Shown here one piece after another: positions 22,316-34,776 of a DNA stretch of 64,000 nucleotides (the first letter of the stretch is position 1; each line of letters starts with the position of its first letter). Source of the stretch: Trichostrongylus colubriformis (taxonomy: Eukaryota > Nematoda > Chromadorea > Rhabditida > Trichostrongylidae); the NCBI GenBank assembly GCA_963978905.1, contig OZ022257.1, positions 36,671,919 to 36,735,918 on the forward strand, given 5' to 3'. Made by a program: the position numbers and the translations under genes. The notes below the pieces were generated by a model. That model was not told the DNA's origin and ran no database searches. It saw only the letters and a list, made by a program, of their open reading frames with translations.

Positions 22316-22747
22316 TTAGTAAAATCCATAGAATTTCGGACGACGTTTGAATAAAGGATTGCGGAGCACGATGGTGTAACAAAAAAAGTGATTGGTGTCT
22401 TGCTCGTGTTTTTGAATGAAACCTACATCATTGCATTTAGAGTAGTCTTTCAAGTAAAAGCAGAGAAGCCGATGCGACGTCCAAATGAGAGGCGCGCAGT
22501 ACATTAAAAGTGGGCACGGTGAATAGTCGCAGTCTTTAGTAACGCAGTGCTTACAAGTAACAGACTCGTCCGCCAGACCACATTGTATGCGCGCAGGTAC
22601 ACACGCCATCGTACACAGGGAGCCGAAAATACCTCGATAGGAGGGTCGTATTTGAAGGGCGGGATGGGATAGAGGGCCATAATTGCAGAGGTCACATGCT
22701 CTCAGGTTAGATGAAAAGCGAAACGTGCCGTCAACTGAGCCGGTCAA
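22316..22747 (-). CDS. 143-codon cysteine-rich open frame, hypothetical
   Basis: Not recognised. One of the longer ATG-initiated frames in the window outside repeats; contains about a dozen cysteines in the middle (for example CKHCVTKDCDYSPC) but no clear signal peptide or known cysteine framework. The length is near the upper end of what chance yields in 64 kb, and composition is ambiguous. It lies directly beside TTAA element copy A. Confidence 0.18.
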   Translation of the reverse strand: MTGSVDGTFRFSSNLRACDLCNYGPLSHPALQIRPSYRGIFGSLCTMACVPARIQCGLADESVTCKHCVTKDCDYSPCPLLMYCAPLIWTSHRLLCFYLKDYSKCNDVGFIQKHEQDTNHFFCYTIVLRNPLFKRRPKFYGFY

Positions 22748-25700
22748 GTGAGAAATATGATTGAATTCGAGTGATCAACACAGAAATTACAACAATAAAA
22801 TACTTAGTAATACTATCAAACGGCTGTGGTTACTAGGATGTGTTCTGATTAGGGCGCCTGCCATCAGTCAAACTTCTATGTTATATATCTACATATTTAT
22901 GAGCCAAAATTGAAAAAATCTTCGCAAATATGCTTGCCATCAATGTGTTCTCCATTCTGTACCGTTAAAGTGATGTATTATGCTGTTTTGCTTGGAGGGC
23001 ATTAATAGTCGTTCATTTCTGTATACAGCTGCTTCTGCACTTAACTTACAGTTCATAAGCAAAAAGGCATGATATTGTTAATATGCATTTTTGATAGGAA
23101 GAGCGGGATCATGTTCGTATGGCAGGTGTTCCTTGCCTTTTGATGTTGCCGCGTCGAGAAGCTTGCTGTTTCCAGTGGGCTCGAATTTCACTTTTAGAAC
23201 ATGCTGTTTCTGTCCGTCAAGGTGACCTAGTGAGACACTCTTTTCATGATTCATGGAAATTTTTCTCAGAAATCCTAGCTACGTTGTCAATTTAATTTTT
23301 TTCATACCGTTCTCAGCACACCGTTATGTTACTCGTACCAGCGAAAATGCCTGGAGTTTTTGTGTAAGATATGAAAACATTTCCACAAAGTCTATGAAAA
23401 ATTACAGGGCTTTTTCACTTTATGTGAACTTCTCAGTGCTTAGTCTGGAAGATTAATGTTTATAACCGGTATAACTTGTGTAATCTGGTTTATAACTACG
23501 TTAGATACCAATTTTAACCTTTTGACCTTTCTCATTTATGAATTTGAAGTGGTTTTTTTTTTTCAAAAAATCATCTTACTTCATGTGAGTCTGAGGAGCA
23601 ACCTTCAGAAGCATCCTTGATAGTAACCGAATTGAATTGGAAATCCTAGCTTATTATGCTTGTGGTTCCATTCATATGTAACTCGTTTCATGTCAGAAAT
23701 GATTTCAACCCGCCGGCATCCTTCATGCATTGAGATGTCGAAAATGAGTGCTCGAAAGCACTTCATTCCTGATTAGGCGACCAAACGTCACAAAGTTGGT
23801 CGCTGGCTTAGTCAGAGTGCTACCTACATTTTCCTCGTTTACCTAAATGTTAAAGGTGCAATCAAGGATTTTTTGAAACACCCCCAAAAATTACTGTTAC
23901 TGGGGCACCCTTCAAAAGCTGGTGACAAGAAGTAGTTCTTATCGTACCCAGTCCTTTTATTCTGAATCCTCCCTCAATTTTTTTTGTGGAAAAAGCAGCA
24001 GCTACTGAATGTCTGGACTTGCATCATTCGATCTGCATAGTTCCATGATATCACCGTTTTGGCACTTTTGTGCCACGCTCATATGATATCCAGCTATCCG
24101 ACCTGGAAGTAAGAGGATCGAGCACTGTTTAACTTTTTTTCTGAAAATCTAAATGTCATCTTAAAATATGTGTGGAGATATGTTTTCTGTTTTAGTTCTT
24201 CTGAGGACTTTTTGACACAAATGGCAATTTTTCTTTCGGTTTTAAAAAGCATCAACAACTATCCCACTGATGCACATATCCAGCCCCTCCAACGTACCCA
24301 TAACCTACTCACTTGACAGAACGGAATAAGTATTCAGATCCTACAATTCAGTTCAGTATCTTTCAAAGGTCAGACTCTGAAAAGTCTTGGACTCAAATAC
24401 TGTTCCATACATTCCATCACATTTGTAATATTCCTTTCTTCTCGAATAAGAATTGGGCTGTGAAGGAAATATTTAGAATCGCTGAAATGGCTCTCAGGGT
24501 ACTTAAAATTAGAAAAGCTTCCTATCTGTCGCTAGTCGCTATCCATTTCCTTTTGACGATAAAGTAATTTTTCGCCATTTTTTGTTTGGTTCTCCTTTAG
24601 GATTAGAAATATAAAAAATTATTAGAAAGGATTTAGAAACATTCTTTAGAATTAAAAAGGATAAAGTTTTCGGCGTTAATCATTCCCTTCCTGGGATGCG
24701 CCGCACATTCTAGTTCTATTCACAATCGTGATGGCTGGTTTATGTAAGAGGGCTATACAATGACTTGCGGTGGCAGCCGATGTATGTACAAATCAGTGCT
24801 TTTATCCTCCCAGACGAGTCTGGTGCCGATTTACCGACCCGGATGGATGGAAGGCTTGGTTGGCCTGTGCGGGCGTTGATCACCGCACAATGGAAGTGGG
24901 GTGTTCGACACCTGTCACTACACCACCTTCGCCCGTCATTCTTTATAAAACTGAATTTTATCTTTAATACAAGCCCATAAAATGCAAGCTTCGGGCTGCG
25001 CCAAAGAAAAAGGCGGGAATTTTCATTTCGAGTAATCCACCACTTGCGTTCAGTGGGATGGGGAAAGATTAAAACACGGAGGAATGCTTCAAGCAGGATC
25101 CATCGTACTCCCAAACTTCGCTCTAAAAGCGTTTATCACCTTGCCTCGTTGCTTTCCAAGTGGAGAAATCAACTCAAAAAACATGGATACTCGAAAATCG
25201 AACACAAGTATTTCTTAGAGCCCAGAACAAGCGAAATGTGGCGCGATGGCATCGTTATGCTTAAGAAGTAGGCGGGGGTAATGGGCTGCCACATAGAATA
25301 CACAATTTTCTAATTTCACACCATGACTGCTGTGAAACAACAGGTTCCTTCATCGAAGAAAAATGACGAAAACTTATTTCCCGTTTTAATAGCAGTGAAG
25401 CAGCACGTGACACTAGAACTCGACTCGCTCGGCTTGATAGAAGATCGACGGATTACTCTGTGGCTCCAGCATGACCAAAATAACTCCAAAAACTGCCGGA
25501 GATTCTTTTCGTTGCTGCATAGGGTTCAACTTCCACAGCTGAGGAGCTAACGACGTCATGGCGGCGGAGTCAGTGCAGATGCAAATGCGCTTCCTCAAAG
25601 TGTTCGCAGCTGACAATTATTAAAAGCACTCGTCAGAAAATGGATTGGATGATATCTGCCACAAATGTGCCTCAGAAGGTAGCGTGACTTTCGCAAGAGG

Positions 25701-26972
25701 GCCATTTCTGAGAAAGTGAGTCAGTCCGAAGTTGTCATGATAGACGCCTCGAGGTCTGGCGTACTTTGCGGTAATCGCATTTGGACTCTTAGAAGGTCTA
25801 TGGTGAGAAGTGGAGAGCCTTTCACGTTTTTCATTCCTCAGTAACCCTATCCACTTGTTTCTCTGCCTGTGAGCTTGAGTATGCAGTTGTTAGCTTCGTC
25901 ATTCCTTTTGATTTATTTCAATCTGTCGATAACTATAACAAGTTACCATTCTTTATTGTTATTACTTTTTACAAGTATTACGAATGTTTTCAATCTTAGG
26001 AGGTTTCATGGCACAGTTGTATTCAAAAATGTTTCCAAATAATTTCACTCATCACCTAAACCTTCAGAAATCTCGGCCTTCATTATATTCAATAAGAACA
26101 GTAGTAGTCGGCAGTAGGTAGTGCAGTAGGTAAGCAGTAGGTAGATCCGTAGAGTCAGCAAAAGCGAGGAAGTGCAGTGTCCATTCCCTATGAACTCTGG
26201 ACGTTCTTATGAGCGAAAGGTCGTTATGAATCCTTTATGGGAGCTTCATATGGCAAATCGAATGTAGTCGTAATCCACCGATAAATGCATTGGAGGTTCC
26301 ATTAAGGGAGTATGGCATTGTGGCGTGGGGGGAGAAAAGCCCCTCGGTGTGTTTTTCAGAAGGTGAGAGAACGATAGAAGTGCAAAGGTGTTGAGATTTA
26401 GAGAAGCGCTCTTACTCGAGGAAAGGGTGTGGGCTCTGACTGTTCTCACTCGAGGAGAAAGTAAAAGCCTCAGAATGGCTTTCGCTAGTGACATGAATGA
26501 GCGACTTTCCCTGAAGGTGCTCGTTCTTCCGCACCGAAATCGAAAAAAATCTAACCTCGTCAAAGCTATGTTTCTCGAGCACATCATTAACAGTTTATTC
26601 TAATCGCTCATAGCTCGTAGAGGCTTGGCTTCAACACGGCTAGACTACTTGTTTTCTCTCTGCCTGTCTCGCGTGTTCAGAACTCGCCAATAAATTAACT
26701 GAATATAGCTGTTTTTCCGATTACATAAGATTTACGACAAATACAAAATTTGCGAATCCAGCAAACATTTCATTTGTCCCTGGCACGTGTCATTTCCTAG
26801 GAGCTTAACTATTAATAATATACCTCATCAAAAACCGTGATGTAAGGGAGACACGAAGTTTCGGGAATGAGAGAGGAATGGACCCATCTGATGGTGCTGC
26901 TTGGCATACATGCACACATTTATTGTGGTAGCCGTTATTTAATGGGAAATCGTCGAGCATAAATTCGAAAGA
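22748..26972. other. no supported gene
   Basis: Several 65-124 codon frames cluster at 24740-25616 on both strands. One + frame near 24770 reads CFYPPRRVWCRFTDPDGWKA, which faintly recalls a THAP-like zinc finger but lacks the full cysteine/histidine set. A degenerate GCAGTAGGTA repeat lies at about 26103-26148. Nothing else seen. Confidence 0.35.
26103..26148. repeat. degenerate short tandem repeat
   Basis: Three to four imperfect copies of GCAGTAGGTA. Confidence 0.75.
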
Positions 26973-27068
26973 ATGAACCACTCGTGTTACCTTGTAAGTC
27001 TTGTGTCGCTATTGGCTGCCATGTGCTTTAATGTAAGAGTCTGTGAGGCTGTAACTTCATATAAGTAA
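26973..27068 (+). CDS. possible signal-peptide ORF or first exon
   Basis: Not recognised. A 31-codon frame starting ATG at 26973 has a typical secretory start: polar N-terminus MNHSCY, hydrophobic core LVSLVSLLAAMCF, and a small-residue end (VCEA). It then stops at TAA 27066-27068. Two donor-like sites occur inside (CTTGTAAGT near 26992 and AATGTAAGA near 27030), so this could be exon 1 of a small secreted protein. No downstream exon was identified before the repeat at 27117. Confidence 0.2.
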   Translation: MNHSCYLVSLVSLLAAMCFNVRVCEAVTSYK

Positions 27069-27116
27069 CCAAATTTTTAGAACATCTTTATTCTATTCTA
27101 ATATCCTAATATGTGT

Positions 27117-28492
27117 ATACCAGTTGGCGGGCGCACACTACTGTGCGCGAAACACCATGTGCGTCAGTAGGTCGGCCTGTATTGCTCTTTTTCTTGAGGA
27201 CAGAGTATTTCAGTGCCCACCCAGCCCACCGTGGGCGGAGCTTAAATTAGTCCATGTGTGGTCTTCACTTCTTGTCCCATGCTCTACCCATCCAAACTTG
27301 TCCCCATCTCCACAGGTCGTTTTTCATGTAACGTCCAAGCTCCGCCCACCAATTTAAATGCTACGCCCACCGTGCCCTGCATTCTTTCCTGACCTTCAGA
27401 AACTCGTCCCTGACCTTGATCCATCTTCTCCCTATGTTTGGGGCACATTCGAACACAATCAACAATTTTTGAACATTCCACGACCGCCCCGCCCATTATG
27501 GGCGGAGCTTAACTTGGTCCATGTGTGATCTTTACTTAGTGTCCAGTGCCCTACCCATACCACATTTGTCCCCATCTCCACAGGTCGTTTTTCATGTAAC
27601 GTCCAAGCTCCGCCCACCACTTTGAATGCCCTGCCCACTGTGCCCTGCATTCTTTCCTGACCTTCAGAAACTCATCCCTGACCTTGATCCATCTTCTCCC
27701 TATGTTCGGGGCACATTCGAACCCAATCAACAATTTTTGAACATTCCACGACGGCCCCGCCCATTATGGGCGGAGCTTAACTTGGTCCATGTGTGGTCTT
27801 TACTTAGTGTCCCATGCCCTACCCATACCGCATTTGTCCCCATCTCCACAGGTCGTTTTTCATGTAACGTCCAAGCTCCGCCCACCACTTTAAATGCTCC
27901 GCCCACTGTGCCTGCATTCTTTCCTGACCTTCAGAAACTCATCCCTGACCTTGATCCATCTTCTCCCTATGTTTGGGGCACATTCGCACAATCAACAATT
28001 TTTGAACATTCCACGACGGCCCCGCCCATTATGGGCGGAGCTTAACTTGGTCCATGTGTGGTCTTACTTAGTGTCCCATGCCCTACCCATACCGCATTTG
28101 TCCCCATCTCCACAGGTCGTTTTTCATGTAACGTCCAAGCTCCGCCCACCACTTTGAATGCCCTGCCCACTGTGCCCTGCAGTCTTTCCTGACCTTCAGA
28201 AACTCATCCCTGACCTAAATCCATCTTCTCCCTACGTTAGGAGCACGTTCGAACGTAATCAACATTTTCGGGCTGGAAGCCAAACATTCCAGTGCACGCC
28301 CCGCCCCCGTGGGCGAAGCTTAATTTGGTCTATGTGTGGTCTTTACTTTCTGTCCCATGCCCTACCCATACCACACTTGGCCCCATCTGCACAGGTCGTT
28401 TTTCATATGATACCTAATTTCGTGACAGACGGAGGGACAGACGCCTTAGCGCTTTATATATAGTACAAGCGTTTTATATATAGTAGGGATGG
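27117..28492. repeat. dispersed repeat with internal 268 bp tandem array
   Basis: Begins ATACCAGTTGG and ends TATATAGTAGGGATG. The phrase TCCCCATCTCCACAGGTCGT recurs at about 27301, 27569, 27837, 28101 and (diverged) 28380, giving a 264-279 bp period of about five units. Each unit contains the short palindrome CGCCCATTATGGGCG and GTCCATGTGTGGTC. Open frames of 60-139 codons across it are shadows of the repeat. The TATATAGTAGGG tail with GACAGACGGA-like motifs recalls 3' ends of retroposed elements, but that is not shown here. Confidence 0.88.
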
Positions 28493-28774
28493 ATACCAGT
28501 TGGGAGGAGCACTACTGGGCGCGAAACACTATGTGTGTCAGTAGGTCCATCAGAACTGCTCTTTTTCTCTAGGACAGAGTATTTCAGTGCACGCCCAGCC
28601 GACCGTGGGAGGAGCTAGTGCATGTGTGGTCTTTACTTCCTGTCCCATGCCCTACCCATACCACACTTGTCCCCATCTCCACACGTTTTCTTATAATACC
28701 CAGTTTCGTGACTGACGGAGGGAAGGACAAAGGGACGTACAGACAGACGAAGCAATTTATGTATAGTAGGGATG
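28493..28774. repeat. sister copy with single internal unit
   Basis: Starts with the same ATACCAGTTGG (28493) and ends GTATAGTAGGGATG (28774), directly abutting the previous copy. It contains one internal unit (TCCCCATCTCCACA at about 28670). It shows what the larger copy probably looked like before internal amplification. Confidence 0.85.
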
Positions 28775-28885
28775 CCGCCAAGTGTCTGCTGGTGTATTTT
28801 TATGTGTTTGACAAAAAATTCACTGCTCGCTTACTAACATCACAATATCCTGATTTTTTGAAGTGTTACGTGTGGTATGGAGGCA

Positions 28886-29059
28886 AGGCCGAATTCATAC
28901 TTTGCGTTGCCGGCGGCACGGCATAGCTGAGTGTTTCTGTCTCCGCTTGTGCTACCCTGACTCGTTGCCTGCGCCGTCTATGCACCTCCTCCGTGCCACT
29001 CTGCCTCGCTTCCTGTGAGCGCAGCCACGTCCTGCGGCCGCGAAGTACGGACGAGGCCT
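28886..29059. mobile_element. GC-rich MITE, TTCATACTTTGCG family, copy 1
   Basis: Left end AGGCCGAATTCATACTTTGCG-like, right end near-complement GCGAAGTACGGACGAGGCCT. About 174 bp. The interior matches the copy at 50834-51010 (GTTGCCGGCGGCA..., CTGCACCTCC..., TGCCTCGCTTCCTGTGA...). Confidence 0.78.
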
Positions 29060-32000
29060 GAATTGCCGCCAGTTTTACGTGTCCGGAGAAAGAAGCCTGC
29101 AGGGTCAAGGACATGTTTGGTTAATCGCTTTCGCGCTTGGGAATGATGGAGATCTTTTTGGTTGATATTCCCCTTCACATACGTTTTGAATAAGTTTTGC
29201 CAGACTGCAGAATCTTTCTTATGCTGAGTTCCTTCTGATTCTGCGGTCTCTGTTGCTTCCTCTAATTCTTTACTTTCTCTTCAACACGTTGACGACCGTG
29301 TGATACGACACCCTGTCACAGCTACCTCTACGGATTCTTTTCCTGCTTTTGTTGTTGCCTATATGCACCTCACAATATCTACTACCATCTTACACTACGA
29401 AGTCCATTACAATACACATTGCACAATGGATTTCATCTATGCTTATAGCCGACCTCCAATGAGCCGCTTTTGTACTCCACCGTGCGACGCGCGTAAAACC
29501 TAGCTACAGTATGCACTGAGACAGTTCTCTAATCTGGTAAACTTAAAAACAGAGGAGTTGTATGACTTACAGAAGAAAATCACAGAATGAAATTTTGCAG
29601 CAATGGTGGCTGTTTAGTCTGTGGCCGAGCAGATCTTCACACAATTTAAAGTCCTTTTCGAGTGAAGCTTAGAGCCACCGAATCAGTCTATCAATAAGCT
29701 CATTGGATTTCTTGCCTTGGCGTCAATTTTGAGTTGGTACGCGCTCGGCTCCCTTGACCCATTTCTAATCAAACTTTATATTTTTAAATCCCTCTTCATC
29801 AATTCTTTTTCTGCGATTATATATCGCCTCACTTGTTGCCATCCAGCCCACGCTTCAACTATCACAAAAGCCCACGCATTAACTGTAGTAGGTGTGAAGT
29901 CGTTCGGAGCGATGTAAGACCGTGTCATCGTTTTTGGCAGTCAGAGCTGGTCAAAACTCTTTTGCGTTCAGCGACATTGCTGCACACATGAGTTGTCGTT
30001 TTGTACGAATTTGTGGTAACGGTAAGTTCCGCAATAGGACGTGACGGTTACCTAGGGATTGTTGAATTTCTTATGGGTAGCACTTAACAGTGACAAGCTG
30101 TCGCTTTTTTTTTGTCTGAGTTTGACAGTAGGGTAACCAATAACTTCGCGGTACCTCTCAGCGATCCTGGTACCGTGGCTTACTCCCCATTCACATGAAA
30201 CATCCCAAACTGTAGGGTGGTTACATGAAGCCGTCATTTTATATTTTATGTGCCTGTAGCTCATCATAATTGAGAGCTTCTACTCTCGAACTTATTGATT
30301 TTGCTTAAGAAATGTGCGTGCTGGTGCTGAACTTTGACCTGCGTTTTCTAAGCCTTCAATCTGAGAATAGAGGGACCTCGATCATTTCCTATTGCAATCT
30401 CAGCATCTCTTGGCTTGGGTCACGATTCGCTTTCTGTCTTAGCTAGATTCACAAGTCTCAGTGGATCTTCCATGCTACTCAACACTTAGGACGGTGTATG
30501 TAGAGCGTTTTGCACATTGGTGTGGAGGGAGCTGGCATTGAATGGCATCATTATATAAGTTGAATGAAAACACAAGTTGAGTATTTGTTCAAAGATTCTG
30601 TTGATCAGAAGAGGGAAAATGTGTCATCATTCTCAAAGAGTCACACTGGTCACATCAAAGGCTATCTCAGAAATTATCATTCTTGCCGCAAGCGCGGGGA
30701 CTGGAGCAATCCACGTGAGATCCTTATTAGTGCTAAGTGTCCTCTCATGTGCTCTAGCCATGGTTTCTGAAAACTTCCAAGGGTTTCAAGGAATATATCG
30801 CAAAGACATCCTACAACCAGATTCATAGCAGCTTCTGTCATCAAGCATGGGGATATAAGATTTTGCACTGTTTCCCTTTGAAATTTTACGCTAACCCGAC
30901 ATTTTGCACCAGTCAGCAACTGATGTATAAGATTAAGTGCTTGAAGTGGAGTATGAAGGACCAGCCTTCCGCTTATGCAAATGCTTGGAGCAACGAAAAA
31001 TTACTCGCCAAAGTGTTTGAGAGAATGCTGTGGATTCTTTGTTCAAGCATTTGAGGTGGCGCGGAAATCATACAATTACTTCTGGTGTACTGTAACGCAT
31101 TCTATGTGTGCGTGCGCGATTGCATTTAATCTGACGACAGGGTACTGTAATCAAGCGCCGCGTCGGAAACTTATAATCTTGTTCATTGATGAGGCACTTT
31201 GTCACCGGCGCGGTTAGCGCTGAACAGGGCAACGACCATTTAAGATGAATGAAAGTGTCCCATATTTGTAGGCGGGGGTTGTGACTTTGCTCTCCGGTAG
31301 TGCAGGTTTTTTGCAGTTTGTGCCGCACCCATCACTGACAGGCCATTTCATTTATAACTGCTAACATTACTCAAATCTTCAGCATTGATGGGTGTACTCT
31401 TTCTGAAATTTTATGCCCATCTTCGTCGATTCTTCTACTCACTGTCAGTCCGCGGTGCTATCTCAATGGTGCGGGGAGGGCACCCCACTGTAGACGCTAC
31501 TTTTGCCGTACAGTAAGCCTAAGAGGAGAAAGAAGCCCATTCTTTCCCGTACTGAGATTAAGGTAGAAATAGACATTTCATGTGCAGATTCACCTCTAAT
31601 CATAAGAGGTCGACTGTGCAACTCTTTTTATAAGATGCATCTCCCCTCCCGACTGCACTTGGTAAATCGAAAGAACTATGCTACAAGAGGACACTGCTAA
31701 GGCAAGTTTGAATAATCACTCGGAACATTCGAGTTAATGGAAATCTAAATCTGGTCAGTGTGTGTCGGGGCATACGCAAATTTACGTTTCAAAAGTCAGT
31801 GATAATGTACCGAACGCTGCATACGCTAAAACACGACGACGAACATGGCTATGGAGATGTGAGTTTCACCCTAATCCTGAAACAGCGAAAGGATCCCGGG
31901 CGATTGAACCATCGAGAAGGTCTTTTTTGCACATACAGTTGTTTCACCCTTTTCTCGGAGCTCCTTATCCCCATGCTTGAGCTAAAACACACGCTCCCCA

Positions 32001-32637
32001 CCTCCTTTCCTTCTTCTTCCTTCGCATAAAAATGCCTCTGCAATAATGTGCTGTGGGTGCTGTTGAGATGAGCTGCTTCTCTACTACACTTTCCGCCTTT
32101 GCTAAACTTACCTTTATCGTGTGCAGCTTCAGCAGCGCTCACTATCAAATCTCTCCTAATGTATCACATCATGGTCTTCAAGCATTTTCAACCTTTACCA
32201 AAAATTCGCGAAAGAAATCCGCACTCAAATGTGATCCCGCATGCCACTTCAGATACCCCAAGCAGCTCTCTACGGCTTCAACAAATGTTCTGGAATCAAT
32301 TACTTAAAGCCTTGGTAATCCCTGGAATTGATTTTGTGATCTTGGTGATCAGCAAGTCTGGTTTTTTTCATTCGAAAGTTGGAGTAATTTCCTCTGAGAA
32401 TATACTCGAAACTTGTCAGTGGCAGCATCAGACGCATTCACACTGGCAGTAGAAGGAAATGGTTATTCTCATAGGATCCTCACGGGTAAATCGATTTTTG
32501 CCATAATCAGACGATTGAACAATAAGGGGGACTGTGTGCCTTGAATAAGCTCTTCTGACTTCCCACTGTGCAAGCTGTGACGAATGATGCAGAGTGAGAG
32601 ACGCAGACATTTGGAGACTACGGGAAAGGGGAAAGCC
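29060..32637. other. no supported feature
   Basis: Only short frames (up to 117 codons at 32099-32452) without recognisable domains. No repeat ends seen. Confidence 0.4.
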
Positions 32638-33007
32638 TTAGGCCGCTTTCATACTTTGCGCACCGACGCCGTCACGCGCGTGACGGCGTCAAATCGACGC
32701 CGTCATCTGCGTTGATTTGACGCCGTCACGCGCGTGACGGCGTCAAACTCACGCAACCATTTGCCCGCCGCAGGAGACGGCATCCATAGATAATGCGGAC
32801 CTATTCACACAACAGTATGGTGACTGTGGCCGATTCGAATCTTGGCGCTATGCCAATAAGGTGATCGTGGCCGCTTCGTGTATTGGCACAGCGCCAAGAT
32901 TCGAATCGGCCACAATCACCATACTGTAGTGTGATTGGGTCCGCATTATCTATGGACGCCGTCACGCGTGTGACGGCGTCGGTGCGCAAAGTATGAAAGC
33001 GGCCTAA
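32638..33007. mobile_element. palindromic MITE, TTCATACTTTGCG family, copy 2 (370 bp)
   Basis: Ends TTAGGCCGCTTTCATACTTT and its complement. The body is a near-complete palindrome, including a long inner stem from TCCATAGATAATGCGGAC (32783) to its complement ending 32954. Two exact copies (32665-32690, 32719-32744) and one one-base variant (32955-32980) of a 26 bp self-complementary block are present; the block is GACGCCGTCACGC joined to its own reverse complement. Confidence 0.88.
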
Positions 33008-33012
33008 GACGC

Positions 33013-33171
33013 AAGGCCGCGTTCATTTTTGTGGCAGCGGCGGTGATAGCGGCAAAACCATGAGCCCGCCGCCGTGGACGGTGGCGGGTCCACGACTTTA
33101 CCGCTGTTGCCGCCGGTCACGGCGTCAAATCGCCGTCGTCGCCGCCAGCACCGCAAAGTATGAACGCTGTC
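33013..33171. mobile_element. GC-rich MITE, TTCATACTTTGCG family, copy 3
   Basis: Starts AAGGCCGCGTTCAT and ends CCGCAAAGTATGAACGC, about 159 bp, GC-rich inside (CGCCGTCGTCGCCGCC). It sits 5 bp from copy 2, so two family members are adjacent. Confidence 0.75.
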
Positions 33172-34117
33172 AAAGGCTACGATGCACCTGCCTCGCATCG
33201 ACGATAACAAGGCGATATCGAATCATTTGAATTACAGACGGGAGGCTTTTGCGCTGTTCCATTGCGAATCGTGCACGACCTCCACGGAAGGAAACCGTTT
33301 CGTTTTTTTGTAGAGTGGATTGCTTCATTTGGTTAGTCCCTTTGCCATTAACTTCGCAAGTGTCTATTGCATAATCGTGAAGCTACTTTATATGCTTGTA
33401 CTTGCAAATAAGTCTTTCCACGCTGGACAATGTTAGCATAAATTTTAAAAGTACACGAAAATCACTCAACCTTCAAATAATTAGGTATTCGAAGTATTCC
33501 GAAGATTAACCCGAGAAAAAGCCGTTTTTTCTCTTGGGATCGATTATGACGAAGCAAATTACGATGCAAATGATATGGAAGATCTCAAAGGTCATCCTTT
33601 TCTTTTGCCATATTTTTGGGCATATACGTAGTTTTATAGAAAGCTCATTTTAATTCAGTAGCGTGGTGAGTGTCAACAAACGAACACTGACCATATCTAT
33701 CAAATATTTCCGCCAATGAACTTAAAACAAAATGTGGCAACGCTCATGCACCACAGGGGCCTCACCAAAAACTAATCCAGCAAGTGAGAAAGAGCTCCGG
33801 TATGTATAGTCCATCATGAAAAAATCTTGAAATATTTGCACATAAAACAATGATTTATCCTTTAATTGAGGCCTTTTTCCCTATGCTCAGACAGAAATCT
33901 TATGCCTTGTCTCACAATTACTTCTTAGCATGGTTTAGTATAATAAAACGTCACACAAAAATGAAACGCAAAAAATTCCAGAACACAAAATGTAAATTGA
34001 GTAAGAAGATCCGGCTTGAAATTCAGTTATTACCGATACAGTTGCATCGATTGGTACAACTCTTACTATGGCACACCTGAGGAAGGTCTGAGCAAGTAGT
34101 TTTGATCTGAAATTCAA
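33172..34117. other. no supported gene; segment shared with 57.3 kb
   Basis: A ~75 bp stretch at about 34030-34105 matches, as reverse complement, 57313-57385 at roughly two thirds identity. Otherwise nothing recognised. Confidence 0.4.
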
Positions 34118-34121
34118 TTAA

Positions 34122-34673
34122 AGGCAGCATTAGGGGAAAGCCGGACGAAAAGTAAAAGAAGTAGTGCATATGAAAGTCGAGATGTCTAGTAACAGGACAG
34201 TGAAGAAACAACGAACGGAACTGGCCAAAAACCCGAGAAATAGGACCCCTTTCCCACTGTTGATTCTCGACGCGGACGACCTTTCCGTCAAGAGGCAGGT
34301 AGTCTGATCTAGTTCTTCATTGGCATGTTGCCAGGTAATTACAAGGGAATGTTTGGAAATACGACAGCATCTATTTTTTGGGGTGAGCTTCAAGCTAAAA
34401 CTGCGAAAGCGCGCAGCAAAACATTCAATCCTGCCGTATCTTCTTGACCGCTCTCACCCCAGTCAATCGGGAAATACGTCATCGGGAGGCGGGGCCTACC
34501 TGTCAAGAGGCGGAGCATAAGTGCGTTTGCGGGGTTTTGCGGCGTTTCTACAGCTCAGAGGGGCGCTTTTTCACCGGGATTTCGCCACAGATAGCCTTCT
34601 TAGGCCCAGGACTACCATGTGAGTGACTTCTTTTAGGGATTTCTCCATTACCACATTACCCCTAATGATGTCT
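34122..34673. mobile_element. TTAA-flanked 552 bp element, copy 1
   Basis: Ends AGGCAGCATTAGGGG and near-complement CCCCTAATGATGTCT, flanked by TTAA on both sides (34118-34121 and 34674-34677). Exactly the same length as the copy at 48359-48910, with roughly 12-13% base differences where I compared them. The minus strand holds an 87-codon frame also open in that copy, hydrophobic at its C-terminus; most differences change the residue, so it is probably not a maintained gene. Confidence 0.88.
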
Positions 34674-34776
34674 TTAACTACTACCATATGAAGACAATCC
34701 ACCATTTATCAGAGATCACCTACTTATGGTTAACATAAGTCACCGAGCTCAGAGTGCCGAGCTTCTTCTTCAATTA

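Noticed and set aside
22017..22350. Stacked frames of 80-103 codons on both strands
   Set aside because: They lie inside the TTAA palindrome and are mirror images of each other.
24767..24970. CFYPPRRVWCRFTDPDGWKA as a THAP-like zinc finger
   Set aside because: The distal C-x2-H pair and overall spacing are missing, and other frames are equally open.
27626..28463. Open frames of 87-139 codons rich in proline
   Set aside because: They repeat with the 268 bp tandem unit and are by-products of the array.
34130..34393. 87-codon frame shared by two 552 bp elements as a maintained gene
   Set aside because: Most of the base differences I compared change the amino acid, consistent with neutral drift of an open frame in elements lacking indels.
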